64,000 nucleotides of DNA. It comes from Rhodobacteraceae bacterium EL53. GTDB taxonomy: Bacteria; Pseudomonadota; Alphaproteobacteria; Rhodobacterales; Rhodobacteraceae. The notes beneath the pieces are model-generated. The model ran no database searches. It was not told the origin of the DNA and saw only the letters and a list, made by a program, of their open reading frames with translations. Shown here one piece after another: positions 53,567-61,792 of the stretch (its first letter is position 1; every line of letters starts with the position of its first letter). Position numbers and translations under genes: made by a program. The stretch is from the NCBI GenBank assembly GCA_900313015.1, contig OMPR01000009.1:62001-126000 (forward strand). The letters are read 5' to 3'.

Positions 53567-54017
53567 AGTGGCATATCCAAGCATAATTTTGAGTTCTGCC
53601 TATTGGGCGTCTCCAAATGTGTCCAATATCTCGTAAATTTAAGATTTGGGCCCAAAGGCACACGTCAAAGAGCCTACGTTGACGAACAGGGATACGAACC
53701 ACACGCCACCATTGCATCTATTTAGGGAATGTCAAAGGCAGCCCAGGATGGAACAGTTTGATGTTTGCCAAGCTATTAAGAGACGCCGTACGGGGTTTTA
53801 GGATCGGTATTCTTGAGGAATACCAACAGGGTTCAGGAGGATTTCCCAGAGAACAATGAAGAGCGTTGGCGCTAAAGAAGACACCCCCCAAAGCCTCAGC
53901 ACGTTCATCGCTGCCTATGAATAGTGCCCTCTGGGCCTAATGAGTCGAAGCCCGCGTGTGCAAATACAGCGCGCCTATCGTGTTTCAGTGCAGGCTTAAA
54001 TATCCTCATAACCTGTG

Positions 54018-54053
54018 CAAGTGTAGGTGAGTTGACAAGTGTAGGTGAGTTGA
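54018..54053. repeat. Two tandem 18-bp copies
   Basis: CAAGTGTAGGTGAGTTGA occurs twice in direct tandem (54018-54035 and 54036-54053) with no mismatch, in the gene-poor interval after tRNA-Asn. Confidence 0.9.
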
Positions 54054-54056
54054 TCA

Positions 54057-54090
54057 GCCCAGCATATGATCTCTATGTCACTTGCTGGGC
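54057..54090. other. 8-bp inverted repeat at the end of the sulfonate operon
   Basis: GCCCAGCA (54057-54064) and TGCTGGGC (54083-54090) are a perfect 8-bp stem with an 18-nt loop, 39 nt after the stop of the hydroxyacid oxidase gene on the minus strand. The minus-strand reading has no T-run, so it is a weak terminator candidate or RNA 3'-end stabiliser. Confidence 0.4.
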
Positions 54091-54128
54091 ACGGGCAGGG
54101 CTTTTTGTTGGTGTTAGAAGTCAATCCG

Positions 54129-55262
54129 TCAGACGGCCTCATTCTGCCACAGGTGATTTAGGGTTTTTAGGTCAGAAATAGATGATGCTCCAAGTTGCGC
54201 CATGGTCAGGCTGACTTCTTGACTTAGGATATCCCATACAGCACGTAATCCTTCGGCTTTGCCTGCTGCTATACCAAACAGCAACACCCGACCAAGGAAA
54301 ACGAAATCGGCCCCCATCACGAGCGCTTTGACGATGTCTTCGCCTGTCCGAATGCCAGAGTCATAAAACAATGGGAAATCCGGGCCGACCGCCGCGCGAA
54401 TGTGGCGTAGGGCCAGAATGGCAGGAGGTGCGCTATCGAGTTGTCGGCATCCGTGGCTAGATACTTGAATTGCATCCGCGCCAGCATCACGTAAGCGACG
54501 TGCATCCCCAGGATGCAGGACCCCCTTAATAACCAACTTTCCAGGCCACGCAGCACGCAGTTTGTCGAAATAACTCCAATCCGCAGCTGCCCGGCTTTCT
54601 GTGCGATCAAACACGTATTCTTTGCCGTCGAAGTTCGCCAATGTTGGGCTGCCTTTAACCAATGTCGTCAAAGACCAACGCGGATGCATTGCAAAATCAA
54701 AAAACTGCTTCGGGCCAATTCGAAACGGCATCTTAAAGCCATGGCGCAATTCACGTGGCCGACGGCCAACTTCCGGAACATCTAACGTTAGGACCAAGGT
54801 GTCATAGCCCGTCCGCTTAGCGCGCTCGACCAGTTGCATGGTGCCGCTTCCATCACCACTAAAATAGAGTTGAAACCAAGCCTTACGATCTGACGCGTCG
54901 AGTAGGGTTTCCATGTCGGTGGATGCCACTGTCGAAACGCCATGGGGGACTCGGAATTCCCGCGCTATCTGGGCCAACATCAGATCAGCCCCGGGTGCTG
55001 ATAGATTACACATCCCCATCGGGCTGATACCAAATGGGCGCTGCATCGGTGTATTAAACAGCGTTACCGACAAATCCCTATCGCTGACATTTCGCAAAAC
55101 GCGCGGGGACAATCGAATATCTTGGAGCGCCTTACGGGTGAGCGCTGCACCATGCTCTTCGCCCGCTGAGCCATCTATGTAGTCAAAAACCATCCAAGGC
55201 AGGCGTTTGCGCGCCAGTCGGCGCGCATCAGCTGTTGAATGTATACCTGTGTCAAAGAGCAT
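54129..55262 (-). CDS. FMN-dependent alpha-hydroxyacid oxidoreductase (LldD-like), probable sulfolactate oxidase
   Basis: A 377-residue FMN-dependent hydroxyacid dehydrogenase/oxidase. FMN and catalytic landmarks are present: FDYIDGSAGEEHGA (about 26-39), WFQLYFSGD near 130, TLDVPEVGRRPRELRHGF near 158, VIKGVLHPGDA near 247 and the active-site His and Arg in SSHGCRQLD near 271. The last block departs from the family's SNHGGRQLD or SNHGARQLD (Asn to Ser, Gly/Ala to Cys). It is the last gene of the DHPS operon, 9 nt after the sulfopyruvate decarboxylase beta gene, so oxidation of sulfolactate to sulfopyruvate is a good inference. L-lactate or glycolate are alternatives. Confidence 0.82.
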   Translation of the reverse strand: MLFDTGIHSTADARRLARKRLPWMVFDYIDGSAGEEHGAALTRKALQDIRLSPRVLRNVSDRDLSVTLFNTPMQRPFGISPMGMCNLSAPGADLMLAQIAREFRVPHGVSTVASTDMETLLDASDRKAWFQLYFSGDGSGTMQLVERAKRTGYDTLVLTLDVPEVGRRPRELRHGFKMPFRIGPKQFFDFAMHPRWSLTTLVKGSPTLANFDGKEYVFDRTESRAAADWSYFDKLRAAWPGKLVIKGVLHPGDARRLRDAGADAIQVSSHGCRQLDSAPPAILALRHIRAAVGPDFPLFYDSGIRTGEDIVKALVMGADFVFLGRVLLFGIAAGKAEGLRAVWDILSQEVSLTMAQLGASSISDLKTLNHLWQNEAV

Positions 55263-55271
55263 TGCGTGACC

Positions 55272-55826
55272 TTACGCTTGGACCGCTTTCATAAAACGGT
55301 CGCGGATCACAACAGGGTCCATGGTGATCACAGGGACTTTGATATTTCCGCTTTCACATTTGGCGACAATGATAGTCATTTCGTCCCCATCAATGGCTGC
55401 TTGCAGCGCCTTTCCGGTGTCCTTGGCCGCCACTTCAACGACATTTTCGCAACCACACGCACGGGCGACAGCTGTTAATGATGTTTTTTTGCCTGCATAA
55501 GTCGGCTGATCCCCGGTAGAGCCATAGCTGCCATTATCAATGATCAACAAAATGTAGTTATCGGCCACGTTGTTTGCTATCGTTGGCAGGGTGCCGAAAT
55601 TGGTCAGGACCGACCCGTCTCCATCAATGGAGATGACTTTCTTGTTTTGTGCCAAGGCAAGCCCAAGCCCAATTGACGACGACAATCCCATTGTTCCCAG
55701 CATATAAAAATTGCTTGGTTGATCATCGATCATGTGAAGTTCTTGACTGGGCAGCCCGATGTTGCAAACCACCATCTGCTCTCGAAGAATAGGCGCGATT
55801 TCTTTCAGAATATCAGAGCGGATCAT
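55272..55826 (-). CDS. comE: Sulfopyruvate decarboxylase, beta subunit
   Basis: A 184-residue thiamine-diphosphate subunit with the TPP/Mg motif DGDGSVLTNFGTLPTIANN (68-86, GDGS at 69-72) and LIIDNGSYGSTGDQPTYAG after it. With the alpha subunit it decarboxylates sulfopyruvate to sulfoacetaldehyde, the substrate of Xsc. The ATG at 55826 overlaps the alpha stop (55823); the frame upstream is not needed. The hydroxyacid oxidase follows after 9 nt. Phosphonopyruvate decarboxylase is a related alternative, but the sulfonate neighbours favour sulfopyruvate. Confidence 0.85.
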   Translation of the reverse strand: MIRSDILKEIAPILREQMVVCNIGLPSQELHMIDDQPSNFYMLGTMGLSSSIGLGLALAQNKKVISIDGDGSVLTNFGTLPTIANNVADNYILLIIDNGSYGSTGDQPTYAGKKTSLTAVARACGCENVVEVAAKDTGKALQAAIDGDEMTIIVAKCESGNIKVPVITMDPVVIRDRFMKAVQA

Positions 55827-56329
55827 TGGTCGCCGTAGCCTCCCCAAAAATTGGCATCGGTCAGGATAGCCACAGGTTTATTGCACATGAACGTGTATTT
55901 CAGGATCGCATCCAGCTCGTCTGCATCTGATTGGGTGTGAAAGTGGTAAGTTGGGATATTCATCTGCGCCAGTAGCGCTTTGGTGTGCACGGCCATTTCA
56001 ACCTGACAAGCAACGGGTTCGCGCAATTCGCCTCGGTATGAGATGAGCATTGGCAGTGGCATTCTGTAGTATTGGATCAACGTCGCTAGGGTGTTGATGG
56101 TCACACCAATAGCGGTGTTTTGCATAATGATTGCAGGGCGCTTTCCGCCCATCCACGCACCAGCACAAAGGCCCATGCCTTCATCTTCTTTGTTGGATGG
56201 GATGTGCAGAACGTCCGGGTGGGCGTCGATCTCGTCAATGACGCCGGCCAGTTGTTTGCACGGAACGGTGGTGACAAAGCTGATATCGTTGGCGACGAGG
56301 TCACCAACGATTTTCGTGTTGATAGACAA
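55823..56329 (-). CDS. comD: Sulfopyruvate decarboxylase, alpha subunit
   Basis: A 168-residue PYR-type thiamine-diphosphate subunit with IPSNKEDEGMGLCAGAWMGG (about 43-62), including the catalytic-activating glutamate, and SYRGELREPVACQVEMAVHT near 98. It pairs with the beta subunit encoded next with a 4-nt overlap. The start is a TTG at 56329 with AGGAG about 9-10 nt upstream; no ATG serves the frame start. In the DHPS pathway it forms sulfoacetaldehyde from sulfopyruvate. Confidence 0.83.
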   Translation of the reverse strand: MSINTKIVGDLVANDISFVTTVPCKQLAGVIDEIDAHPDVLHIPSNKEDEGMGLCAGAWMGGKRPAIIMQNTAIGVTINTLATLIQYYRMPLPMLISYRGELREPVACQVEMAVHTKALLAQMNIPTYHFHTQSDADELDAILKYTFMCNKPVAILTDANFWGGYGDQ

Positions 56330-56356
56330 AAAAGAGAACTCCTAGAAAATGATGGT

Positions 56357-56761
56357 TTATCGCAGAACTACGACTGCACAGGGGGCGTGGCGGACAACGC
56401 GGGCCGCTGTTGTACCCAGAAAATAGTCGGTTAAGCCTGGTTTGTGGGATCCGACAATAATGGCGTCTGCGCCAATTTTGGCGGCATATTCGGTGATGGT
56501 GCGGCTGGAATGCCCTTTGAGCATCACAGACTTAACACCTGGCACACCCGCGACACGCGCGTTGAGTTCGCGTTCTGAATCTTCGTACGCTTTGCGAACC
56601 AAGTCTTCGTCCAGATACGTGCTTACGGATGCGTTAGGTGGTACATAGACATGCACGGCGATTACATCGGCTCCCGCGCCGCCCAAACGTTTAGCTGTTT
56701 CCAAAGCTTGTTCTGCAAACCCATGCTCTAGGGACAGTGCGAGGATAATTTTATCATACAT
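56357..56761 (-). CDS. Universal stress protein, UspA family
   Basis: A 134-residue Usp protein with the ATP-binding signature GSHKPGLTDYFLGTTAARVV (about 106-125, the G-2x-G-9x-G pattern) and a hydrophobic C-terminal strand. Single-domain Usp proteins bind nucleotides or small molecules and modulate stress responses. It is inserted in the sulfonate operon, 3 nt after the zinc dehydrogenase gene and 27 nt before comD. TRAP-linked Usp proteins are known in other systems. Its role here is unknown. Confidence 0.85.
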   Translation of the reverse strand: MYDKIILALSLEHGFAEQALETAKRLGGAGADVIAVHVYVPPNASVSTYLDEDLVRKAYEDSERELNARVAGVPGVKSVMLKGHSSRTITEYAAKIGADAIIVGSHKPGLTDYFLGTTAARVVRHAPCAVVVLR

Positions 56762-56764
56762 CGA

Positions 56765-57763
56765 TCAGGTCCTTTCTGGTGTGGTTGCAGGTTGCAGCAA
56801 AATCTTCGGTGCGGCTACCGTGCCATTTCGAATATCTGAAAACGCGGCCGCTCCTTCGGAGAGATGTCGGATTTCGGCCCAGTCAAGCGGGCCAAGCCGT
56901 CCATCAAAAATCGCCTGCGCAGTTTGGCGGAAATCTTCGGCGGTATAGGTGTACGTCCCGATAAAGGTGATTTCCTGCAGGGTCATCCTGCGGATATCAA
57001 GGCCGCCAGTGTCTTCGCCCAGCCCGATATGTCCAATAACACCACCGGGGCGCACGCAGGCAGAGGCCGTCGCGCGTGTGGCGGCATAGCCGACGCCATC
57101 GATGACCAGATCATATACTGTGTCTTGCAGGGGCTCTGATAACACAGTTTGTCCGCATCGCTTGATAAGGTGCGCGCGGCGGGTTGGGTTGGGTTCGATG
57201 ATTGTGACCTCTGAAACGCCCTGTGCCTTCAAACTCAACGCCGCACCCAGCCCAATTGCGCCACCGCCAATCACCAGTGCCTTGTCACGCGTGCCCAGCA
57301 GGGCCTCAAGTGAAAGACGCGCGGTATGCCAACCGCATGCAATCGGCTCTGCAAGGGCGGCCTTGGACAGGGGAACCGAGTCTGGAACAGCAACCAAGTT
57401 ACGATCTGGCATTGCGACCAATTCGGCAAAGCCACCTTCGCGGGGGGGCATCGATATGATTTGGCGCACGGGGCACAGGTTGTCGCGCCCGTCCTGACAC
57501 GCATTGCACACGCCACATGTTACAAGCGGATTGATTGTGACGCGTTCCCCATCTCGCGGGCCACCTTCGATGCGACCCGCTGCTTCGTGACCAAGGATCA
57601 GAGGGGCAGGGCGCCTGCTGTCATGGCCAAGATAGGCATGCATGTCAGAACCGCAGATCCCGACCAATGCAACCCGGATCAGTTGGTCCCCAAGTTCTAG
57701 AGCCGGGTCAGGGACGTCAATATAGTCCAAACCTTCTGGGCCGGTGTAAATTAATGCCTTCAT
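56765..57763 (-). CDS. hpsP: Zinc-dependent alcohol dehydrogenase, HpsP-like
   Basis: A 332-residue medium-chain dehydrogenase. Catalytic-zinc residues are visible in GICGSDMHAYLGH (about 35-47) and GHEAAGRIEG (about 58), structural-zinc cysteines in CGVCNACQDGRDNLC (about 83-97) and the NAD motif VIGGGAIGLGAALSLKAQG near 163. In DHPS degradation HpsO and HpsP interconvert DHPS enantiomers through dihydroxyacetone-like 2-keto intermediates. The gene order HpsN, SDR, zinc dehydrogenase matches the known hps order. Its start overlaps the stop of the SDR gene (57760) by 4 nt. Confidence 0.7.
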   Translation of the reverse strand: MKALIYTGPEGLDYIDVPDPALELGDQLIRVALVGICGSDMHAYLGHDSRRPAPLILGHEAAGRIEGGPRDGERVTINPLVTCGVCNACQDGRDNLCPVRQIISMPPREGGFAELVAMPDRNLVAVPDSVPLSKAALAEPIACGWHTARLSLEALLGTRDKALVIGGGAIGLGAALSLKAQGVSEVTIIEPNPTRRAHLIKRCGQTVLSEPLQDTVYDLVIDGVGYAATRATASACVRPGGVIGHIGLGEDTGGLDIRRMTLQEITFIGTYTYTAEDFRQTAQAIFDGRLGPLDWAEIRHLSEGAAAFSDIRNGTVAAPKILLQPATTPERT

Positions 57764-58521
57764 TTTGCGGTGAATCCTCCATCAACCATGAGCACTTGTC
57801 CCGTCACATAGGCGGACGCCTCGGAGCAGAGAAACAGGAGTGGACCATCCAGATCGTTTGGTTCGCCATTGCGCCCGATGCAGGTTTGCGCCGCATTGCC
57901 TGCGGCGCGTTCCGGGTCGTTGAAAACAGCTGCAGTCAGTTCGGTTCGAAAGAACCCCGGTCCAATCGCGTTTGCAGTTATGCCATCGGGCGACCATGCT
58001 TCGGCCATTGCGCGTGTGAGCTGAGCGATGCCCGCCTTTGATGCGCCATACGCAATACCGCCGGGAAAAGCCCGGGTGGTTTGTAGGGACGCAAAGTTGA
58101 CGATACGGCCCCATCCCTTTGCCTTCATTCCCGGCACAAGATGTTGGCTAAGGAAGAAGGGGGTTGATAAGTTTAACCCTAGGGTGGTGTCCCAACCTTG
58201 CGGGGTTACGTCATCTGCGACTTGTCGCGTGTTGATCCCTGCGGCATGGATCACGATATCTGGGGCACCAAAGGGTTTGGACATGTCGTGCGCCAAATCT
58301 CCGAGTACGTCGCGGTCTAGGATATCGCAGGCTACGGCATGTGTGTTGCCTTGGGTTTCGTTCTGCCAATCTGCAAGCGCGTCTGCGCGGCGTGCCACAC
58401 CGATGACATGCGCGCCAGCCTGTGCCAGCACCGTCGCCGCCCTGCGTCCGAGGCCAGAACTGGCCCCGGTCACACAGGCAACTTTGCCTCTTACAGAGAA
58501 CAGATTGCTCGGTTCACCCAT
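57760..58521 (-). CDS. hpsO: Short-chain dehydrogenase, HpsO-like
   Basis: A 253-residue SDR with the cofactor motif TGASSGLGRR (about 18-27), NAAG-type region VIHAAGIN near 93, catalytic serine in NFASLQTTRAF near 145 and YGASK (Tyr158-Lys162 region). It ends VLMVDGGFTAK, the standard SDR C-terminus. It lies between HpsN and the zinc dehydrogenase (8-nt and 4-nt overlaps), so it most likely oxidises or isomerises DHPS as HpsO does. The assignment depends mostly on context. Confidence 0.7.
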   Translation of the reverse strand: MGEPSNLFSVRGKVACVTGASSGLGRRAATVLAQAGAHVIGVARRADALADWQNETQGNTHAVACDILDRDVLGDLAHDMSKPFGAPDIVIHAAGINTRQVADDVTPQGWDTTLGLNLSTPFFLSQHLVPGMKAKGWGRIVNFASLQTTRAFPGGIAYGASKAGIAQLTRAMAEAWSPDGITANAIGPGFFRTELTAAVFNDPERAAGNAAQTCIGRNGEPNDLDGPLLFLCSEASAYVTGQVLMVDGGFTAK

Positions 58522-59821
58522 TGGAGGTCAGATCAAAAGATTCATCAGGGAAGTACTTTGCCAGACGTACATCAGCGGCGCGGGCATGCCCCTCCATGCC
58601 TTCAAGACGGGAAATGCGGGCTGTGGCTTCGGCCACTGGTTTTGAACCCTCGCGTGTTGCGCGCTGCCATGTGACGATTTTCATGTACTTATGTACCGAA
58701 AGTCCGCCTGTGTAATTGGCTGCACCCGATGTTGGCAGAACATGGTTGGTGCCTGCTGCCTTGTCGCCGTAAGACACTGTTGTCTCTTCGCCCAGGAACA
58801 ATGACCCATAGCAAGTCAGACGCTCAAGCCACCAATCAAGATCCTCGGCCTGAACGGTCAAATGCTCTGGCGCATAGTCATCCGATGTTGCCGCCATTTC
58901 CTCGCGGTCGTCACACACGATCACTTCGGCATAGTCGCGCCATGCGGCAAAGGCGTTGTCCCGGTTCACTTCTGGCAGATCGTCAATCAACGCAGGAACA
59001 CGGGCCATGACATCCTCGGCCAAGGCGCGGTCATCTGTGACCAGCCAGACGGGCGAGTTATAGCCGTGTTCAGCCTGACTAACGAGATCGGTCGCGACGA
59101 TATGCGGGTCGGCTGTGTTGTCGGCCAGGATGAGACTGTCGGTGGGGCCTGCGATCATGTCGATGCCAACACGGCCGAACAAAATGCGTTTCGCCTCGGC
59201 AACGAATTGATTGCCCGGACCGACGAGGATGTTTGCCTTGGGCAATCCGAACAGCCCAAATGTCATCGCTGCGACGCCCTGTACGCCACCCATCGCCATG
59301 ATTTTGTCCGCGCCGCTGATGTGTGCGGCGTAAACAATGGCGGGTGCTATGCCTACGCCCGGGCGAGGGGGCGAACAAGCTGTGATGTGTTTGCAGCCTG
59401 CCACTTTGGCGGTGGTCACAGTCATGATTGCGCTGGCGACGTGGCTATAACGCCCACCGGGGGCATAACAGCCAGCGGCATCAACGGGGATCGCTTTTTG
59501 GCCAGCGGTCAGTCCGGGAACGACTTCATACTCTACGTCTGCAACTGTGGCTTTTTGCATCTCAGCAAATCGTTTCACATTGTCATGGGCAAACTGGATA
59601 TCAGTCTTGAGTTTGTCTGGAACCAGCGCGCAGGCTTCTTCGATCTCTTCTGCCGTCAACAGTACGTTGCCGTCGTAGTTGTCGAATTTAGCAGCATACT
59701 CCAGCGCCGTTGCATCTCCGCCGGCCTCGATATCTGCAAGGATTTTGACAACGGTATCATGCACGTCTGACGCGTCAGATTTCGACGTTAGTGTTGCCTT
59801 TTTAAGGTATTCACGAGCCAT
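58514..59821 (-). CDS. hpsN: Sulfopropanediol 3-dehydrogenase, histidinol-dehydrogenase family
   Basis: A 435-residue HisD-family enzyme that in DHPS users oxidises (R)-2,3-dihydroxypropane-1-sulfonate to (R)-sulfolactate with two NAD. Family signatures IPVDAAGCYAPGGRYSHVAS (about 112-131), GVQGVAAMTFGLFGLPKANILVGPG (about 178-202) and AGPTDSLILAD with the metal/His block SQAEHGYNSPVWLV (about 255) are intact. It is not a histidine-synthesis HisD because it lies in a sulfonate transport operon and not with his genes. AGGACC precedes the ATG. Confidence 0.85.
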   Translation of the reverse strand: MAREYLKKATLTSKSDASDVHDTVVKILADIEAGGDATALEYAAKFDNYDGNVLLTAEEIEEACALVPDKLKTDIQFAHDNVKRFAEMQKATVADVEYEVVPGLTAGQKAIPVDAAGCYAPGGRYSHVASAIMTVTTAKVAGCKHITACSPPRPGVGIAPAIVYAAHISGADKIMAMGGVQGVAAMTFGLFGLPKANILVGPGNQFVAEAKRILFGRVGIDMIAGPTDSLILADNTADPHIVATDLVSQAEHGYNSPVWLVTDDRALAEDVMARVPALIDDLPEVNRDNAFAAWRDYAEVIVCDDREEMAATSDDYAPEHLTVQAEDLDWWLERLTCYGSLFLGEETTVSYGDKAAGTNHVLPTSGAANYTGGLSVHKYMKIVTWQRATREGSKPVAEATARISRLEGMEGHARAADVRLAKYFPDESFDLTSNG

Positions 59822-59833
59822 TTTAAGTTGGTC

Positions 59834-61162
59834 CTATTTGTAGATATCGGGGAGCAAGGATGTCGAAACTGCGGGCACATAAGCGATCAGCAAGACAACC
59901 AGAAGCATGAAGAAAACGAAGGGAACGGCACGGGCTGCGATCTTGAGGATCGATTCACCGGTGATGCCTGAGACAACGAACAGGTTGAGGCCAAGTGGCG
60001 GCGTAATGAACCCGACACCCAGCGCTGTGATCATCATGATGCAGAACTGGATTTCGTTCATGCCGATGTTGTCGGCCAGCGGTTTGAGGATCGGTGCAAG
60101 GATTACTATGTTGGGCGTGGTTTCCATCACACAACCAGCAGCGATCAGGATGCCGATCATTAGCAGGATCAACACATAGGGATCGTCCGTCAGAGAGGTG
60201 ACAGATGTGACAAACCCCTGTGGGACGCCCATGATCGCCAACGCTTCGGCAAGGGGGGCCGAAAAGGCGATAATCGGCAGGATGATCCCGTTGACCTTGG
60301 CCGAGCTGACCAGCATCGCCGGGAAATCCGATAGCTTTAGGGTGCGCAGCATAAAGCCCATGATGATGGTCACGACAACCGCGGTTGCACCAGCTTCGGT
60401 CGGGGTGAGACGGCCGGAAAAGATGCCGTAAAAGATGATTCCGGGGACGATAAAGGCATACCAGTCCGACGCCAGTGCGCGGCGGAGATTGGCGAACCAT
60501 TCCCCAAAGGACAGGTTGCCGCCGCCTTCGTATCCGTAAATCCGGTTCACTACGATGTTTGTGATCAGGATGGAGGTAAGAATGGCCAAACCGGGGATCA
60601 GTGCCGCCAAAAACAGGGTCGATGCAGAGATGCCAAGCACAAGGCCGATGATGATATAGGCGATCGACGGCGGGATCAGGATGCCGGTACAGGCACCCGC
60701 AGCCACCAAGGCGCAGGCATAGGGACGGGGGTAACCGCTTTCGACCAGCCGGTCGATAGTCATGCGCCCAACCGCAGCAGCACCGGCTGCGTCAGATCCC
60801 GAAATCGCAGCGAACATCCCACAGACCAGAACTGTTGCAGATCCAAAGCCACCTTTGGCCCAGCATGTCAGAGCTTCAGCCACGTTAAGGAACTTGCGGC
60901 TAAGACCCGTTCGCACCAGAACATCACCAGTCAGAATAAACAGTGGCACAGCTGTTAGCGCAAAGGCATCAATGCCGGAAAAGAGGCTTTCACCGACAAG
61001 GCTGAGTGGCAGGTCGCCAGACATGATCAGCATTAGGATCGCGGCGGACCCTATAGAGGCCCAGACGGGGACGGCCATTGCGATAAGGCCCACGAAGAGG
61101 AGGACGGGCAGGTAAAAATCCCAGCCGAGCTCGACTGTTTGTTGAAGATTGTTCCAAAGCAT
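59834..61162 (-). CDS. hpsM: TRAP transporter large permease (HpsM-like)
   Basis: A 442-residue DctM-type permease with about 12 helices and the signatures CGMFAAISGSDAAGAAAVGRM (about 112-132), TGILIPPSIAYIIIGLVLG (about 158) and LTPTEAGATAVVVTIIMGF. The ATG at 61162 is chosen because AGGA lies 7 nt upstream; the TTG at 61177 would overlap the small subunit stop. It forms the DHPS uptake channel with the small subunit and the binding protein, by analogy with HpsKLM. HpsN follows after 12 nt. Confidence 0.83.
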   Translation of the reverse strand: MLWNNLQQTVELGWDFYLPVLLFVGLIAMAVPVWASIGSAAILMLIMSGDLPLSLVGESLFSGIDAFALTAVPLFILTGDVLVRTGLSRKFLNVAEALTCWAKGGFGSATVLVCGMFAAISGSDAAGAAAVGRMTIDRLVESGYPRPYACALVAAGACTGILIPPSIAYIIIGLVLGISASTLFLAALIPGLAILTSILITNIVVNRIYGYEGGGNLSFGEWFANLRRALASDWYAFIVPGIIFYGIFSGRLTPTEAGATAVVVTIIMGFMLRTLKLSDFPAMLVSSAKVNGIILPIIAFSAPLAEALAIMGVPQGFVTSVTSLTDDPYVLILLMIGILIAAGCVMETTPNIVILAPILKPLADNIGMNEIQFCIMMITALGVGFITPPLGLNLFVVSGITGESILKIAARAVPFVFFMLLVVLLIAYVPAVSTSLLPDIYK

Positions 61163-61173
61163 CGTGTTGTCCT

Positions 61174-61686
61174 TCAATCAAACAGTTTGTCGCCTTCGTA
61201 GACGGGGGTGCCGTCACGAAGAGATCGGAAATCACGCAGGAAGGATTGCACGAGACGAAAGATCATGAGTGAGAAGCCCACCGGGACAGCAGCAAGGAAC
61301 CAGACCTTGGAAATGCGCAGTCCATCTGTGACGGACCCGAATTTTGCTGAGACTAGAACGGTTTCAACCGACCAGAAAAGAGCCACTAAAGCGACAACAA
61401 ACATCACCAGATCGCCAAAGATATACACAAGCGCTTTTGGCTTAGGGCCAAGGTAATGCAGCAACACATCGATGCGAATGTGGGCGCGTTCTTTGACTGC
61501 TGCCGCAGCCCCGATCCACGCAAGGTAGATAAAGGAGTATCTGACGATCTCCTCGCCCCAAATTGAGGAATAGGAAAACAGCTCTCGTCGGAGTACTTCA
61601 ACGGCCATAGTCACGACAAGCATCACGTAGAAGACCAGAAGCAGCCAACGTTCGGCATTTCGATCAATATGTTTTAGGAAATTCAT
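61174..61686 (-). CDS. hpsL: TRAP transporter small permease (HpsL-like)
   Basis: A 170-residue DctQ protein with four predicted helices, including LLLVFYVMLVVTMAVEVLRR near 15, YSSIWGEEIVRYSFIYLAWIG near 38 (with the conserved glutamate pair) and LVMFVVALVALFWS near 93. The large subunit starts 11 nt after its stop. The binding-protein gene ends 106 nt upstream, which may hold a hairpin for differential expression, though none is obvious. Confidence 0.82.
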   Translation of the reverse strand: MNFLKHIDRNAERWLLLVFYVMLVVTMAVEVLRRELFSYSSIWGEEIVRYSFIYLAWIGAAAAVKERAHIRIDVLLHYLGPKPKALVYIFGDLVMFVVALVALFWSVETVLVSAKFGSVTDGLRISKVWFLAAVPVGFSLMIFRLVQSFLRDFRSLRDGTPVYEGDKLFD

Positions 61687-61792
61687 CGCCTACCCCGAGG
61701 TCAGAGGATTGCATTGTCAGCGCCACTTTGAGCGCTGACTTGAATGCTATGGGGAAAATGAGAGCCTGGGATCAGGCCTTCAAAGGGTACAA

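Larger units (their letters stand above)
53567..54128. other. Gene-poor interval downstream of tRNA-Asn
   Basis: About 560 nt with no gene I can support. A 32-codon frame at 53761-53859 and an 85-codon frame at 53924-54181 lack good ribosome-binding sites and family resemblance, and the latter runs into the next gene. It may be decayed mobile DNA next to a tRNA gene, a common insertion point, but no integrase, no repeat of the tRNA 3' end and no insertion-sequence ends were found. Confidence 0.35.

Noticed and set aside
53761-53859. 32-codon frame in the tRNA-Asn flank
   Set aside because: Has an ATG but only a weak ribosome-binding sequence and no recognisable family; kept only as part of the gene-poor interval.
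53467-54128. Integrated element at tRNA-Asn
   Set aside because: No integrase or duplicated tRNA 3' end was found in the window.
58862-59770. 302-codon plus-strand frame inside hpsN
   Set aside because: Antisense shadow of an intact HisD-family gene; many cysteine and histidine residues are artefacts of reversed codons.
58514-59821. Histidine-biosynthesis hisD
   Set aside because: It is in an operon with a TRAP transporter and sulfopyruvate decarboxylase and not with his genes; the sulfopropanediol dehydrogenase role fits better.
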